64,000 nucleotides of DNA. It comes from Verrucomicrobiaceae bacterium. GTDB lineage: Bacteria; Verrucomicrobiota; Verrucomicrobiia; Verrucomicrobiales; Verrucomicrobiaceae. Location: positions 1-64,000 of the forward strand of contig JAEUHN010000034.1 of assembly GCA_016795365.1 (NCBI GenBank), given 5' to 3'. The translations under genes and the position numbers were made by a program. The stretch's first letter is position 1. Each line of letters starts with the position of its first letter. Positions 46,589-58,601 of this stretch are shown here, piece by piece. Below the pieces are notes generated by a model that saw only the letters and a list, made by a program, of their open reading frames with translations, had not been told where the DNA came from and searched no databases.

Positions 46589-46618
46589 CTTGACCTTGCG
46601 GGGCGAGTCCCTCACGAT
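46589..46618 (+). promoter_or_regulatory. Candidate promoter with CTTGACCTTGCG
   Basis: CTTGACCTTGCG at 46589-46600 repeats the 12-mer found at 34285. A weak -10 (CACGAT) lies 17 bases after TTGACC, just before the ATG at 46625, so the mRNA leader would be very short. Confidence 0.3.
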
Positions 46619-46624
46619 GGTGCC

Positions 46625-47512
46625 ATGAGAGCGTGCCTTCTCGTGTTCATCATTATCGTTGCGACTTCCGCCTTTGCTCGGACCTGGAAGTCCGCCGAAG
46701 GCCGCTCCCTGGAAGCCAGCGAGTGGCGCGTCGAGGGCGACCGCATCGTCTTCATGGTGCAGGGCAAGCCCGTGCCGTATGACCTCGCGAAGCTCTCCGC
46801 TGAGGACCAGGCCTTCGCGCGTGAGTGGGCGAAGGATCATCCGCCGACCTCAAGCACCAAGCCAGCGACCGCACAGCCTGCCGCCGCTGGGAAGCCAAAG
46901 CCGAAGGGCCATGCGCCGGTCAAGCTCCCGAATGGCGACGTGTTGATCGAGTTGCCGAGGCCCGCCGTGAGCGATGATGTGGCCTCCTGGAACGGGGTGG
47001 CCTTCGGCGCGATCGTGAACGACTACTTCGACTGGAAGATCGACGTCGTGGAGATCGCCAAGAAGAACAAATGGGAACCCACGTCTGATCACTGGGATTT
47101 CGAAGCTGACTTCTACCGCGACCTCGCACGCGCCGGGAAAGGGAAGGTCGCCTTCACCGAGGTCTTCGACTTTGATGATCTGGTCCGGCAGATCAACCGA
47201 GGTCATCCCATGATTCACTGGCGAGGCTGGAGTGAAACGCGCGAGCAAAAATACATCGACTTTGAGAAGCAGTTGAAGGCCGACCCCAAGGCGCAACTGC
47301 CGTCGGCCAACGATCCCAAAGAGAAGAAGCTGTGGATCACTGATCACAGCGGCTCCGGTGCGATTTCGTGCCTGACGATTGGCTACAACAAGGAGCGTGG
47401 CGAAGTGCTGATGTCGTCACCTTACTGGGGCGAGGACCTGAAACTCTTCCGCATGAGAAAGGAGGAAATGAAGGCCATCGGCTACGGCTTTTTCACCTTC
47501 GAGCCGAAGTGA
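46625..47512 (+). CDS. Exported SHD1-domain protein with a C39-like domain lacking the catalytic cysteine
   Basis: The 295-residue protein has a signal peptide (about 1-18). An SHD1-type small beta domain (about 20-70) follows, with RTWKSAEGRSLEASEWRVEG, VPYDLAKLSAEDQAF and AREW. After a Pro/Lys linker comes a C39-peptidase-like fold (about 115-295) with FDDLVRQINRGHPMIHW and LTIGYNKERGEVLMSSPYW. The usual N-terminal Cys of that fold is replaced (SWNGVAFGAIVNDYF), and the later His is not obvious, so hydrolysis is unlikely. SHD1 proteins are common in Verrucomicrobia and Planctomycetes. Confidence 0.6.
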   Translation: MRACLLVFIIIVATSAFARTWKSAEGRSLEASEWRVEGDRIVFMVQGKPVPYDLAKLSAEDQAFAREWAKDHPPTSSTKPATAQPAAAGKPKPKGHAPVKLPNGDVLIELPRPAVSDDVASWNGVAFGAIVNDYFDWKIDVVEIAKKNKWEPTSDHWDFEADFYRDLARAGKGKVAFTEVFDFDDLVRQINRGHPMIHWRGWSETREQKYIDFEKQLKADPKAQLPSANDPKEKKLWITDHSGSGAISCLTIGYNKERGEVLMSSPYWGEDLKLFRMRKEEMKAIGYGFFTFEPK

Positions 47513-47536
47513 AAAGTGAGGGGGCGTCGAGGGGCT

Positions 47537-47591
47537 GATTTTCGGTGAAAGGTGCCGGGGTTTTGCAACGCCAAAAACACCCCTGAAAATC
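47537..47591 (+). promoter_or_regulatory. Nested hairpin in the gyrB leader
   Basis: Outer arms GATTTTC (47537-47543) and GAAAATC (47585-47591) enclose inner arms GGGGTTTTG (47557-47565) and CAAAAACACCCC (47572-47583). The structure starts 24 bases after the SHD1/C39 gene and 214 bases before gyrB. No T tract follows, so it could be a terminator for the first gene or a leader for gyrB. Confidence 0.35.
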
Positions 47592-47693
47592 TTCGCCAAA
47601 GCCGCAAAAAACCTTGGCTTCCAGCGCCATCTCTCTACTCTCAAAACCGCTCTCCGAAGCGCCTGTTTTGGACCCCGCCGAAAGCAGGTTTGA

Positions 47694-50291
<2,598 letters not shown>

Positions 50292-50297
50292 TTGATC

Positions 50298-50633
50298 ATG
50301 ATTGCCGAATCCCCAGGACATGCTGCCAAGGCCGAAGTTCAGCGCGCTGTTGATGAACTGAAGGCACGTTTGCATGCTGAGGATTTGAAGATTGCCCGCT
50401 ACATTGAAGCGCATCCGGTCGAAAGCATTGCCGATGCGAAAGCTTACGTGGAGCGATTCCTCGGCAGTCCGCGGCACACCCGCTATCATTGGATACTTCG
50501 CCGTTGGCAGCGCTTGTTGGACAGCCTCACTGCCGCCGAGATTGCCGCAATTTTCACGACAGGCAGTGACGATACCGAGGAACTCCGCTCTTCGGCTCCG
50601 TTTTGTGGCAGCGCTTTGGAAGCACTCGCATGA
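50298..50633 (+). CDS. Small helical partner of the nucleotidyltransferase-like gene (possible antitoxin)
   Basis: The 111-residue protein is helical and basic, with AEVQRAVDELKARLHAED near the start and SPRHTRYHWILRRWQRLLDS in the middle. No DNA-binding motif is certain. The ATG at 50298 is just seven bases after the gyrB stop. Its stop overlaps the start of the next gene by ATGA, so it is co-translated with the nucleotidyltransferase-like protein. That pairing resembles type II or type IV toxin-antitoxin modules; the partner role is inferred from layout only. Confidence 0.6.
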   Translation: MIAESPGHAAKAEVQRAVDELKARLHAEDLKIARYIEAHPVESIADAKAYVERFLGSPRHTRYHWILRRWQRLLDSLTAAEIAAIFTTGSDDTEELRSSAPFCGSALEALA

Positions 50634-51205
50634 TGGACGACGCTGACATCAGATCCCTTGGTTTGGACGATTTACGCGAGGCCGTTCGCGCAGCGGCATC
50701 GGCCTATCAGAGCGATTCGTTCGTCATCGTTGGGCGAGCTTCGCTTGCGGCCACTTTGCCTGATTGCGATCCGGAACTCAGAGCCACGATGGATGTGGAT
50801 TTGTTCCCTCCCTGGGACGAGACGAACGCTGCCAAATGGGCCGCTGCTGACGTGCATGTGGGACGTGTCAGCGACTTCAGGCGACAGCACGGCTTTTACA
50901 TTGAGCGTGTGGCTGAGTGGACTGTGAAACTGCTGCCAGAATCGTGGGAAGACCGCGCTGCACGCTTTGAGGTGGACGGCATCCGCGTTCTGGCGATTCA
51001 CCCGCTCGATCTGATCTACACCAAGCTGCAAGCCGCACGCCAGAAAGACCTGCTGTTTGTAAAGTCTGCGATCGAACTCGGATTGATCTCTATCACCGAG
51101 ATTGAGACCTTTGTGGCTGAGAAAACGACCGACCATCAATCTGCGGCAGCCCTTCTTCAGCAACTCGAAGCCGCAAAGACCTTCGAAGAGGATGACGACC
51201 AATGA
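50630..51205 (+). CDS. Nucleotidyltransferase-like protein (DUF6036/AbiEii type)
   Basis: The 191-residue protein carries the core of the minimal nucleotidyltransferase fold. FVIVGRASLAATL is followed by TMDVDLFPPW, with D55 and D57 as likely metal ligands, and the C-terminal half has IHPLDLIYTKLQAARQKDLL. This matches the DUF6036-type or AbiEii-like families, known as toxins or regulators in toxin-antitoxin and abortive-infection systems. It begins inside the stop of the upstream small gene and is 62 bases before gyrA. Which molecule it modifies cannot be told from sequence. Confidence 0.72.
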   Translation: MMDDADIRSLGLDDLREAVRAAASAYQSDSFVIVGRASLAATLPDCDPELRATMDVDLFPPWDETNAAKWAAADVHVGRVSDFRRQHGFYIERVAEWTVKLLPESWEDRAARFEVDGIRVLAIHPLDLIYTKLQAARQKDLLFVKSAIELGLISITEIETFVAEKTTDHQSAAALLQQLEAAKTFEEDDDQ

Positions 51206-51267
51206 CAAATCAGCCCTGTCACCTCCAGTAACTCGCCCGCACCTCCCAGCCCTTTCCCTTTTCTTCA

Positions 51268-53937
51268 ATGCAAGACTCCAACACCCGCCCCATCTCCGTC
51301 GCTGACGAGGTCAAGAATTCGTTCTTGGACTACTCGATGTCAGTGATCATCTCGCGCGCTTTGCCGGATGTTCGCGACGGTCTGAAGCCCTCGCAGCGCC
51401 GCATTCTTTACGCGATGCATGAGCTGTCGCTGTATCCGCCGAAGAAGCACGTCAAGTGCGCGAAGATCGCGGGCGACACGTCGGGTAACTACCATCCGCA
51501 CGGTGAAGCGGTCATCTATCCGACGCTCGTTCACATGGGCCAGGAGTGGGCGATGCGCGAGACCTTGATCGATCCGCAGGGGAACTTTGGTTCGGTGGAA
51601 GGCGATCCTCCGGCAGCCATGCGTTACACGGAGGCGCGCATGACGCATCTCGGTGGCGCGCTGATGCAAGACATGGACAAGGACACGGTCGATTTCGTCC
51701 CGAACTACGACGAACGTCTCACCGAGCCCACGGTGTTCCCGGCGGCGTTCCCGAACCTCATCGTCAATGGCGGCACCGGTATCGCGGTCGGCATGGCGAC
51801 CAACATGCCACCGCACAACCTCGGCGAGGTCGTGGATGCGGTGTGTGCGCAGATTGACAATCCGGCGATCACCACGCCCGAGATCATGGCCCACATCAAG
51901 GGGCCGGATTTCCCGACGGGTTGCACCATTATGGGCACCGGCGGCATTCGCGAATACATGGAGACCGGTCACGGCTCCGTGCGCATTCGCGGTCAGGCGG
52001 AGATCGTGGAGAACGGCAATCGCGAGCAGATCGTGATCACGGAGATTCCGTTCAACGTGAACCGCGCTGATCTGGAGCGGAAGATTGCCGATCTGGCCAA
52101 CGAGAAGATCATCCCGGAGATCAGCGGCGTGCGCAATGAGTCGGATGAGAACTCGCGTCTTGTCGTTGATTTGAAGAAGGATGCCCGTGCGCAGGTGGTG
52201 CTGAACAACCTCTACAAGCACACCGAACTCGAGACCTCGTTCAGCATTCACATGCTCGCCATTGATGGCGCTCGTCCGCGTGTGTTCAGCATGAAGGACG
52301 CGATTGGCTGCTACATCGAGCATCGCCGCGAGGTCATCATTCGCCGCACCAAGTTCCTGCTCGGCAAGGCCGAGGTGCAAGCTGAGAAGCTCGAAGCCTT
52401 CCTGCTCGCGCTGGGTCACCTGGACGACTTCATCAAGATCATCCGCGACAGTCGCAACCGCGACGAAGCTCGTGCCAACCTCAAGGCATACACCTTCCCG
52501 GTCGCGACTGCTGAAGGGCTAGGCATTCTCATTCGCAGCCAGCCGAGCATTCAGGGCGATCGCTATGTCTTCACCGACAAGCAGGTGGACGACATCCTGG
52601 AACTCCGCCTCTACCAGCTCACTGGCATGGAGCGCGACAAGGTGAAGGCTGAATACGACGCCATCCTCGCCACCATCAAGGACCTGCTGGACATCCTGGC
52701 TCGCGAGCAACGCGTGCTGACGATCATCAAGGACGAACTCATCGCGATCAAAGCCAAGCACGCGACGCCGCGCCTCACGCGCATCGAAGCTAGCGCGAAC
52801 GACATCGAGAGCGTGGACCTCATCCCGAACGAAGCGGCCATCGTGACGATGACGCACATGGGCAGCATCAAGCGCACGCCGACCGCCGAGTATCGTCTGC
52901 AAGGCCGTGGCGGCAAGGGCTTGAAGGGCATGGAGACACGCGAGGCGCAGAGCGAGGAGGACACGGACGACTTCGTCGAGCATCTCTTCAGCGCGCAGCT
53001 TCACGACTTCCTGCTGTTCTTCACCAACACAGGCCGCATGTATGTCGAGCGCGTATATCAACTGCCGCAGGCCACCCGCACGGGCAAGGGCCGCAGCATC
53101 AAGAACGTGCTCAACCTTCGCTCCGAAGAGAAGATCGCCAGCGTGCTCATCCTCAAGGCGCAGGGTGCCGAAGACGAAGCCATGTGGGCGGCAGATCGCT
53201 ACGTGCTCTTCGCCACCAAGGACGGCACGATCAAGAAGACCGCGCTCGAAGAGTTCAAGAACTACCGCAAGGACGGCATCATCGCGATCAAGCTCGATGA
53301 AGGCAACGACCTCGTAGATGTGGTGCTGACTGATGGGACGAAGGAAGTCTGCCTCGTCACTCACGAGGGCATGTGCGTGCGCTTCCATGAAACCGGTGAC
53401 GATCCGGCTTCACCCAACCTGCGCCCCATTGGCCGAGCAACGGCTGGCGTGCGCGGCGTGATGCTGGATGCGGATGACTACCTCGTTTCGTGCGTTACCA
53501 ACGAAGCCGACACGATGATGCTTGTCGTCAGCGAGAAGGGTCTTGGCAAGCGCACGGCGTTCGCTGAATACCGCATGACCAACCGCGGCACCAAGGGCGT
53601 CATCACCATGAACGTCACGGAGAAGACCGGCAAGCTGGTCGCTGCGCTCGCCGTGCATGAAAGTGACGAACTGATGCTGATGACGAACAAGGGCCAGTCA
53701 GTGCGCATTCGCGTCGGTGGCGAGAAAGGCATCCGCGAGACCGGACGCAACGCCCAAGGCGTGAAGCTCATGGACCTGCGCGAAGGCGAAATCATCCAAG
53801 ACGTGGCGCTCGTGGCGGCGGAGGAAGATATGCCCGAAGCGCCTGCGGAAGAGGCATCCGAGGTCGTGGCAGAAACGCCTGCGAGTGACGTGCCAGCACC
53901 GGAGGGCAGCACGCCCGAGGCACCAGCGGCCGACTAG
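51268..53937 (+). CDS. gyrA: DNA gyrase subunit A
   Basis: The 889-residue breakage-reunion subunit has the catalytic Tyr at 120 ([10 protein letters not shown]). The C-terminal beta-pinwheel includes a GyrA-box-like QGRGGKG. The quinolone region [17 protein letters not shown] is normal in fold, but the positions equivalent to E. coli S83 and D87 are A81 and P85, so low quinolone susceptibility is expected. The C terminus is an acidic tail ([14 protein letters not shown]). It follows gyrB and the two small genes on the same strand, and a strong terminator lies downstream. Confidence 0.98.
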   Translation: MQDSNTRPISVADEVKNSFLDYSMSVIISRALPDVRDGLKPSQRRILYAMHELSLYPPKKHVKCAKIAGDTSGNYHPHGEAVIYPTLVHMGQEWAMRETLIDPQGNFGSVEGDPPAAMRYTEARMTHLGGALMQDMDKDTVDFVPNYDERLTEPTVFPAAFPNLIVNGGTGIAVGMATNMPPHNLGEVVDAVCAQIDNPAITTPEIMAHIKGPDFPTGCTIMGTGGIREYMETGHGSVRIRGQAEIVENGNREQIVITEIPFNVNRADLERKIADLANEKIIPEISGVRNESDENSRLVVDLKKDARAQVVLNNLYKHTELETSFSIHMLAIDGARPRVFSMKDAIGCYIEHRREVIIRRTKFLLGKAEVQAEKLEAFLLALGHLDDFIKIIRDSRNRDEARANLKAYTFPVATAEGLGILIRSQPSIQGDRYVFTDKQVDDILELRLYQLTGMERDKVKAEYDAILATIKDLLDILAREQRVLTIIKDELIAIKAKHATPRLTRIEASANDIESVDLIPNEAAIVTMTHMGSIKRTPTAEYRLQGRGGKGLKGMETREAQSEEDTDDFVEHLFSAQLHDFLLFFTNTGRMYVERVYQLPQATRTGKGRSIKNVLNLRSEEKIASVLILKAQGAEDEAMWAADRYVLFATKDGTIKKTALEEFKNYRKDGIIAIKLDEGNDLVDVVLTDGTKEVCLVTHEGMCVRFHETGDDPASPNLRPIGRATAGVRGVMLDADDYLVSCVTNEADTMMLVVSEKGLGKRTAFAEYRMTNRGTKGVITMNVTEKTGKLVAALAVHESDELMLMTNKGQSVRIRVGGEKGIRETGRNAQGVKLMDLREGEIIQDVALVAAEEDMPEAPAEEASEVVAETPASDVPAPEGSTPEAPAAD

Positions 53938-53968
53938 TAGCACCCAAGATAGTTCACTGAAACGCGGA

Positions 53969-54005
53969 GGGCGGGACGAGCAGATCGTCTCGCCCTTTGC
54001 TTTGT
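53969..54005 (+). terminator. Terminator after gyrA
   Basis: GGGCGGGACGA (53969-53979) and TCGTCTCGCCC (53985-53995) form an 11-bp stem with one G-U pair and a 5-base loop. TTTGCTTTGTCTTG follows. It separates gyrA from the convergent heme operon. Confidence 0.85.
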
Positions 54006-54091
54006 CTTGTTGGGCCTGTGCTATCGAACGCGAAACCTACACACGGCAGGTGGAGTCTGCACTCCAGCACCCGATGCGGTAGCTTGTGGGA

Positions 54092-55618
54092 CTATTTCCC
54101 GAAGTGCTGCTCGATGGCTTTCACGAGGCCGGGGATGCTGTGCTCCTTGGCCTCGATATCCACCTTGAGTCCACGCTTCTTGATCGTGTCACTCGTGACG
54201 GGACCGATGCTCGCGATCTTGATGCCTTTGGGGAGTTCGAGGCCGAGGGCGAAAAAGCACTCGACGGTGGATGAACTGGTAAAGGTGATGATGTCGGCCC
54301 CTTCCTCATTCATGCGAGCAATCGCAGACTGGTTGTCTTCGCGCTCGGGCACTGTGCGGTAGGCGAGGGCTTCATCGACGATGGCACCCATCTTGGTCAG
54401 TCCAGACGCGATGACTTCACGGGCTTCTTCGGCGCGCACCCAGAGGACCTTGAGGTGCTCCATGGCTTCGTCCTTCTTAAACTTCTCGACCAGACCTTCG
54501 GCGACAAACTTGTCGGGCATGAGATCGACCGCAAGGTGGTAGGCTTTCACGCGTTCAGCGGTGCCGGGGCCGATGCAGGCGATCTTGGCGGGGCCGATGC
54601 TGCGGGCATCGCTGTAGAGCTTGTAAAACATGGTGAAGAAGGCATCGACACCATTGGGGCTGCTGAAGACGATCCAGTCGTAGGTGTAGCAGTCCTGCAC
54701 CAACTCGCCGAATTCGAGGCGGTTCTTCGGGTCTGTGATCTTGATCGTGGGCAATTCAATGACATCGGCACCGAGCTTGCCGAGCTTCTTGGTCAGGCCA
54801 CCTGCCTGATGGCGAGTGCGAGTGACGATGATTCGCTTGCCGAAGAGCGGACGATTCTCGAACCAATTGATCTGCTCGCGTTCTTTGACCACATCGCCAA
54901 TGACGCAGACTGCCGGTGCCTGGAAGCCGGTGGCTTTGACCTTCTCCGCGATGTCGCCGAGCGTGCCGGTGAGCGTTTGTTGATTGCCTCGCGTGGCCCA
55001 GCGGACCAAGGCGACGGGTGTCGCAGGATCGGCTCCGTGCTTGATGAGTTCGCCCGTGATGACCATCATGCGCTCCACGCCCATGAGCATGACTCGGGTG
55101 CCAGGAGTCTTTGCGAGATGCGCGTAGTCGAGGCTGCTCTCAGGCTTGGTGGGGTCTTCGTGCCCCGTGAAAATGGTGAGTTGAGAGGCGTGGCTGCGAT
55201 GCGTCACGGGAATGCCGGCATAGATCGGACCAGCGATCGATGAGGAGACACCGGGCACGATCTCAAACGGGATACCTGCGGCGGCGAGTTCAGCGGCTTC
55301 TTCAGCACCGCGACCGAACAGCACGGGATCGCCGCCCTTGAGACGCGTGACCACCTTGCCTTCCTTGGCTTTGGCAACGATCAGGGCGTTGATCTGATCC
55401 TGGGTCAACGTGTGGTCCTTGGCCTTTTTGCCTGCATAGATTCGTTCGCTGCCGGGCTTGGCCATGCGGAGGAATTCCGCATTGCTGAGGTAGTCATAGA
55501 CCAGCACGTCAGCGATCTCTATGCACTCCTTGGCTCGAAGGGTGAGCAGTCCAGGGTCTCCGGGGCCTGCGCCCACGAGGTAAACAATGCCGGAGGAAGA
55601 AGCAGGGTCTGATTTCAA
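54092..55618 (-). CDS. cobA-hemD: Uroporphyrinogen-III C-methyltransferase / uroporphyrinogen-III synthase fusion
   Basis: The 508-residue bifunctional enzyme joins a SUMT (CobA-type) domain at residues 12-250 to a HemD domain at about 260-508. The SUMT part has VGAGPGDPGLLTLRA, LKGGDPVLFGRG and the substrate/SAM region IPVTHRSHASQLTIFTG. The HemD part has RIIVTRTRHQAGGLTKKLG and VFSSPNGVDAFF. It closes the linear tetrapyrrole to uroporphyrinogen III and then methylates it to precorrin-2, feeding siroheme or cobalamin. It is the last gene of the ccsA-like/hemA/hemC operon. Confidence 0.92.
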   Translation of the reverse strand: MKSDPASSSGIVYLVGAGPGDPGLLTLRAKECIEIADVLVYDYLSNAEFLRMAKPGSERIYAGKKAKDHTLTQDQINALIVAKAKEGKVVTRLKGGDPVLFGRGAEEAAELAAAGIPFEIVPGVSSSIAGPIYAGIPVTHRSHASQLTIFTGHEDPTKPESSLDYAHLAKTPGTRVMLMGVERMMVITGELIKHGADPATPVALVRWATRGNQQTLTGTLGDIAEKVKATGFQAPAVCVIGDVVKEREQINWFENRPLFGKRIIVTRTRHQAGGLTKKLGKLGADVIELPTIKITDPKNRLEFGELVQDCYTYDWIVFSSPNGVDAFFTMFYKLYSDARSIGPAKIACIGPGTAERVKAYHLAVDLMPDKFVAEGLVEKFKKDEAMEHLKVLWVRAEEAREVIASGLTKMGAIVDEALAYRTVPEREDNQSAIARMNEEGADIITFTSSSTVECFFALGLELPKGIKIASIGPVTSDTIKKRGLKVDIEAKEHSIPGLVKAIEQHFGK

Positions 55619-55650
55619 AGCAGAAGAATAGCGGGGTGGAAGGCGGTGCC

Positions 55651-56604
55651 TTAGCGCACTCGGTCAGCGAGGCGGCGGGCGAGAGTAAGGGGGCTGTCGA
55701 TGGAGAAGGCGGCGGTGGCTTCCACGGGCGGAGCGAGGGGATTATGCTCGGGGAAGACGCGCACGGTCATGTGCAGCTTGCGATCTTCGATCCAGGTGTG
55801 AGCACCGACCGGTGTCTGGCAGCCCGCCCCAAGCAGACGGAGGAACTCGCGCTCCGCTTTGATGCGTGCCTCGGTTTCTGGATGATTGATCTTGGCGAAG
55901 ACATCACGGATGTAGCCATCCTTGGCATTCACTTCGATGGCGATGGCACCCTGGCCAGCGGCTGGGAGGAACTTCTTCGGATCAAGGATCTGAGCGTGGA
56001 GCTTCTGATCGTCGATCGTGATGGTGCGCGAGTTGGGCTTGAGCAGGTCCAGCCTCATCAATCCGGCGGCGGCGAGGATGATAGCATCGAGGGGCTGGTC
56101 GCCCAGGCACTTGCGGACGCGGGTGGGCACGTTGCCACGCAGATCGACAATCTTCACATCGGGCCGAAGCATGTTCAGTTGTCGCGCACGGCGGACACTG
56201 CTGGTGCCGACGGTGGCACCTTCGGGCAGGGTGTTGAGCGTGAATTTGCCAGCGCTGATGAGGACGTCTTCAATCGGTGCTCGCTCGAGCACGGCGGCGA
56301 CGGCGAAGTGCTGCTCCAGCTCGGAAGGCAGGTCCTTCAGGCTGTGGACAGCGGCGTTGATTTGCTTGTTCTCCAGCGCGATTTCCAGCTCCTTGATGAA
56401 GATGCCTTTGTCAACGAGTGCGGCGCCGTCCTTGCCGAACTGGTTGAGCTTCAGGTCCTGGCGTTTGTCACCCGTAGTCTGGATGACGGTGTGGGACACC
56501 TCGAGGAATGGGTGGGCGGCCTGCAGCAGGGCGGTGACCATGCTGGTCTGTTTCAGAGCCAGCTCGCTGCCGCGAGTGCCGAGGATGATTGGATTGCCGT
56601 TCAT
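55651..56604 (-). CDS. hemC: Porphobilinogen deaminase (hydroxymethylbilane synthase)
   Basis: The 317-residue enzyme joins four porphobilinogens. The start NPIILGTRGSELALKQTSMV, the active-site lysine region SLKDLPSEL, and RGNVPTRVRKC are conserved. The dipyrromethane-cofactor cysteine lies in LGAGCQTPVG near residue 242. The gene sits 13 bases after the hemA stop and 32 bases before the cobA-hemD start, all on the minus strand. Length is typical. Confidence 0.96.
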   Translation of the reverse strand: MNGNPIILGTRGSELALKQTSMVTALLQAAHPFLEVSHTVIQTTGDKRQDLKLNQFGKDGAALVDKGIFIKELEIALENKQINAAVHSLKDLPSELEQHFAVAAVLERAPIEDVLISAGKFTLNTLPEGATVGTSSVRRARQLNMLRPDVKIVDLRGNVPTRVRKCLGDQPLDAIILAAAGLMRLDLLKPNSRTITIDDQKLHAQILDPKKFLPAAGQGAIAIEVNAKDGYIRDVFAKINHPETEARIKAEREFLRLLGAGCQTPVGAHTWIEDRKLHMTVRVFPEHNPLAPPVEATAAFSIDSPLTLARRLADRVR

Positions 56605-56617
56605 GAGAGGTGGAGAG

Positions 56618-57643
56618 TCAGGGTGGCGTGGTGATTCCGAATTTCACGAGCTGCTCTTCGATGAGTTGCTCGCACAGCGCCAGCTGGCGCTCGCGCTCAC
56701 GACGGCCATCCTCGGCAATGGCAGAGAGCGCATCGATGTCATAGACATAGACGTCTTCGAGATCGTTGACTGCGGGATCAATGTCACGAGGAACCGCGAT
56801 GTCGATCAGGAAAAGAGGGTGGCCGCGGCGCTGGCGCATCACTTTCTGCACCAGCTCGGGTTTAACGACAAAATGGGGGGCTGAGGTGGAGGAGATAACG
56901 ATGTCCACCTCGTGGAGCGCATGCTCCCATTCATCGAACTTCATCGCGGTGCCCTTGAACTCGGCGGCAAGTTCGAGGGCCCGATCGTGGCTGCGATTGC
57001 TGACGATGATGCTCTGCGCTCCGCGAGAGAGCAGGCTTTGAGCGCAGGTGCGAGCCATCTCGCCTGCGCCGATGAGCATGACGCGGCAGGTCTTGAGATC
57101 GAAGATTTTACCGGCGAGGTCCACGGCGACGGAACCTACGCTGGTGCTGCCGCGTTGGATCGCGGTCTTTTCGCGCACGAGCTTGCCGACGCTAAAGGCG
57201 CGTTGCACGAGCTTGTTGAGCAGGCGGCTGGTGGTGCCGGATTCGAGGGCCGTTTTGTAAGCTTGCTTGACCTGACCAAAGATTTCCGTCTCGCCCAGAA
57301 CCATGCTGTCCAGGCCGCTGACCACGCGGAAGAGGTGACGAGCGGCCTCATCGTCGTCGAGCTTGTAGCAGACGAGAGCTTCGGCCTGATCAGGGGCCAG
57401 CTGGAAATGCTTCACGAGGTAGTCGATCAGCTGATGATGAGCGCGTTCGTTCTCGTGAGCCGCGTAAATCTCCACGCGATTGCAGGTGGAGACGATGACG
57501 CTTTCGCTGAAGGCGGGCAGGGATTGCACCTGGCGATTGGCATCAGGAAGGGTGGCTTCGGGAAAGGCCAGACGTTCCCGCAGTTCCACGGGCGTGGTGC
57601 GGTAGTTGATGCCGAGGCAGACGATGCGTGGTCCCGAACTCAT
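56618..57643 (-). CDS. hemA: Glutamyl-tRNA reductase
   Basis: The 341-residue enzyme is the first committed step of the C5 heme pathway. CLGINYRTTPVELRERL near the start and the nucleophilic Cys in STCNRVEIYA (around residue 50) are clear, as are GLDSMVLGETEIFGQVKQAY and the NADPH-binding RVMLIGAGEMA. It is shorter than many family members (about 420), because the C-terminal dimerisation tail is abbreviated. The ATG at 57643 overlaps the stop of the HemX/CcsA-like gene (ATGA). Confidence 0.94.
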   Translation of the reverse strand: MSSGPRIVCLGINYRTTPVELRERLAFPEATLPDANRQVQSLPAFSESVIVSTCNRVEIYAAHENERAHHQLIDYLVKHFQLAPDQAEALVCYKLDDDEAARHLFRVVSGLDSMVLGETEIFGQVKQAYKTALESGTTSRLLNKLVQRAFSVGKLVREKTAIQRGSTSVGSVAVDLAGKIFDLKTCRVMLIGAGEMARTCAQSLLSRGAQSIIVSNRSHDRALELAAEFKGTAMKFDEWEHALHEVDIVISSTSAPHFVVKPELVQKVMRQRRGHPLFLIDIAVPRDIDPAVNDLEDVYVYDIDALSAIAEDGRRERERQLALCEQLIEEQLVKFGITTPP

Positions 57644-58416
57644 GCTCTCGTCACAATTCCCACGGAGACCAGAGGCACGATGAAGCTCACCACTGCCAGC
57701 CACGCTGTTTGCCGGGCGGAGAGCATACGCCGCCAGATGATCAGGTTGACCCCGAGATACATGAACCAGACGGTCCAGGCGAACACCAGCTTGGGGTTCG
57801 AGATCGGGAGATGAAGAGGGATGGAAGCGGCGAGACCTACGCTCAGCAGAAGCGAGCCTGTGATCGTGAGCCGCTGGATCGCCTTACCCAACTCATGGAT
57901 CGGAGGCAGCTGATAGAAGAGGCCGTGAATCCGGTGACGCTTCAGCAAACGCTCCTGCACAAGATACATGATGCCGGTGACGCAAGCCATGGCGAAGGCC
58001 GCATAAGCGATGAGTGAGATGGCAGCGTGCATTTCCAGCCATGCATTCGGTGCCGTGCGGGCCCGAGGCACCGACTGATCAAGCGAGGAGACCAAGGCGA
58101 GGGCCTGGAGCAGAGCGATCATCGGGGCGGTGAAGACGCCGAGCAGCGAAAGCCGATAAGTGGTGCCCACCAGGAAGTAGAGCAGCACGATGGCCCAGCC
58201 GATGAAGATGAAGACCTCGAAGAGATTCGTCAGCGGGCAGCGTCCATGGTCTTGCCCACGCAGGTAAAGGAAAGCTGTCTGGAACAGCAGGCCGATCAGC
58301 ATGGGCACCCAATGCCAGCGGCTTTCCTTCCAGGTCCCGGCTTTCAGACTGACCAATGCCTGCACCACCGCCCCGCCGAAGGCGAAAGTGGAGAGGATGA
58401 GCAGCATGCGGTCCAT
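57640..58416 (-). CDS. HemX/CcsA-family inner membrane protein (cytochrome c assembly type)
   Basis: The 258-residue protein has about eight hydrophobic helices and the typical HemX/CcsA pattern: CPLTNLFEVFIFIGWAIVLL, then WLEMHAAISLIAYAAFAMAC, and GIMYLVQERLLKRH. It lacks the tryptophan-rich WGxxWxWD motif of true CcsA heme handlers, so HemX, which modulates HemA levels in other bacteria, is at least as likely. Position directly upstream of hemA with an ATGA overlap supports the heme link. The ATG at 58416 is preferred over an upstream start. Confidence 0.8.
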   Translation of the reverse strand: MDRMLLILSTFAFGGAVVQALVSLKAGTWKESRWHWVPMLIGLLFQTAFLYLRGQDHGRCPLTNLFEVFIFIGWAIVLLYFLVGTTYRLSLLGVFTAPMIALLQALALVSSLDQSVPRARTAPNAWLEMHAAISLIAYAAFAMACVTGIMYLVQERLLKRHRIHGLFYQLPPIHELGKAIQRLTITGSLLLSVGLAASIPLHLPISNPKLVFAWTVWFMYLGVNLIIWRRMLSARQTAWLAVVSFIVPLVSVGIVTRA

Positions 58417-58601
58417 GGGAAGTGATGAGTGAAATACGGGGCGGCGGAAGTAGCCCAATCAGCGACTTATTCAAGGCGCGGATATTGGCGGGCACTAGTC
58501 TTGGGCGGTGTTCATAGACACAAGCCGCACAAGTGGAGTTGTCGTTCCCAGGCAAATGTTCGTGGACATACCCTGGATGCACGTCTCCCAATGAGTGACA
58601 G

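Noticed and set aside
57340..57640. Plus-strand frame opposite hemA (56912-57814)
   Set aside because: hemA motifs on the minus strand are unambiguous; the plus frame is a shadow.
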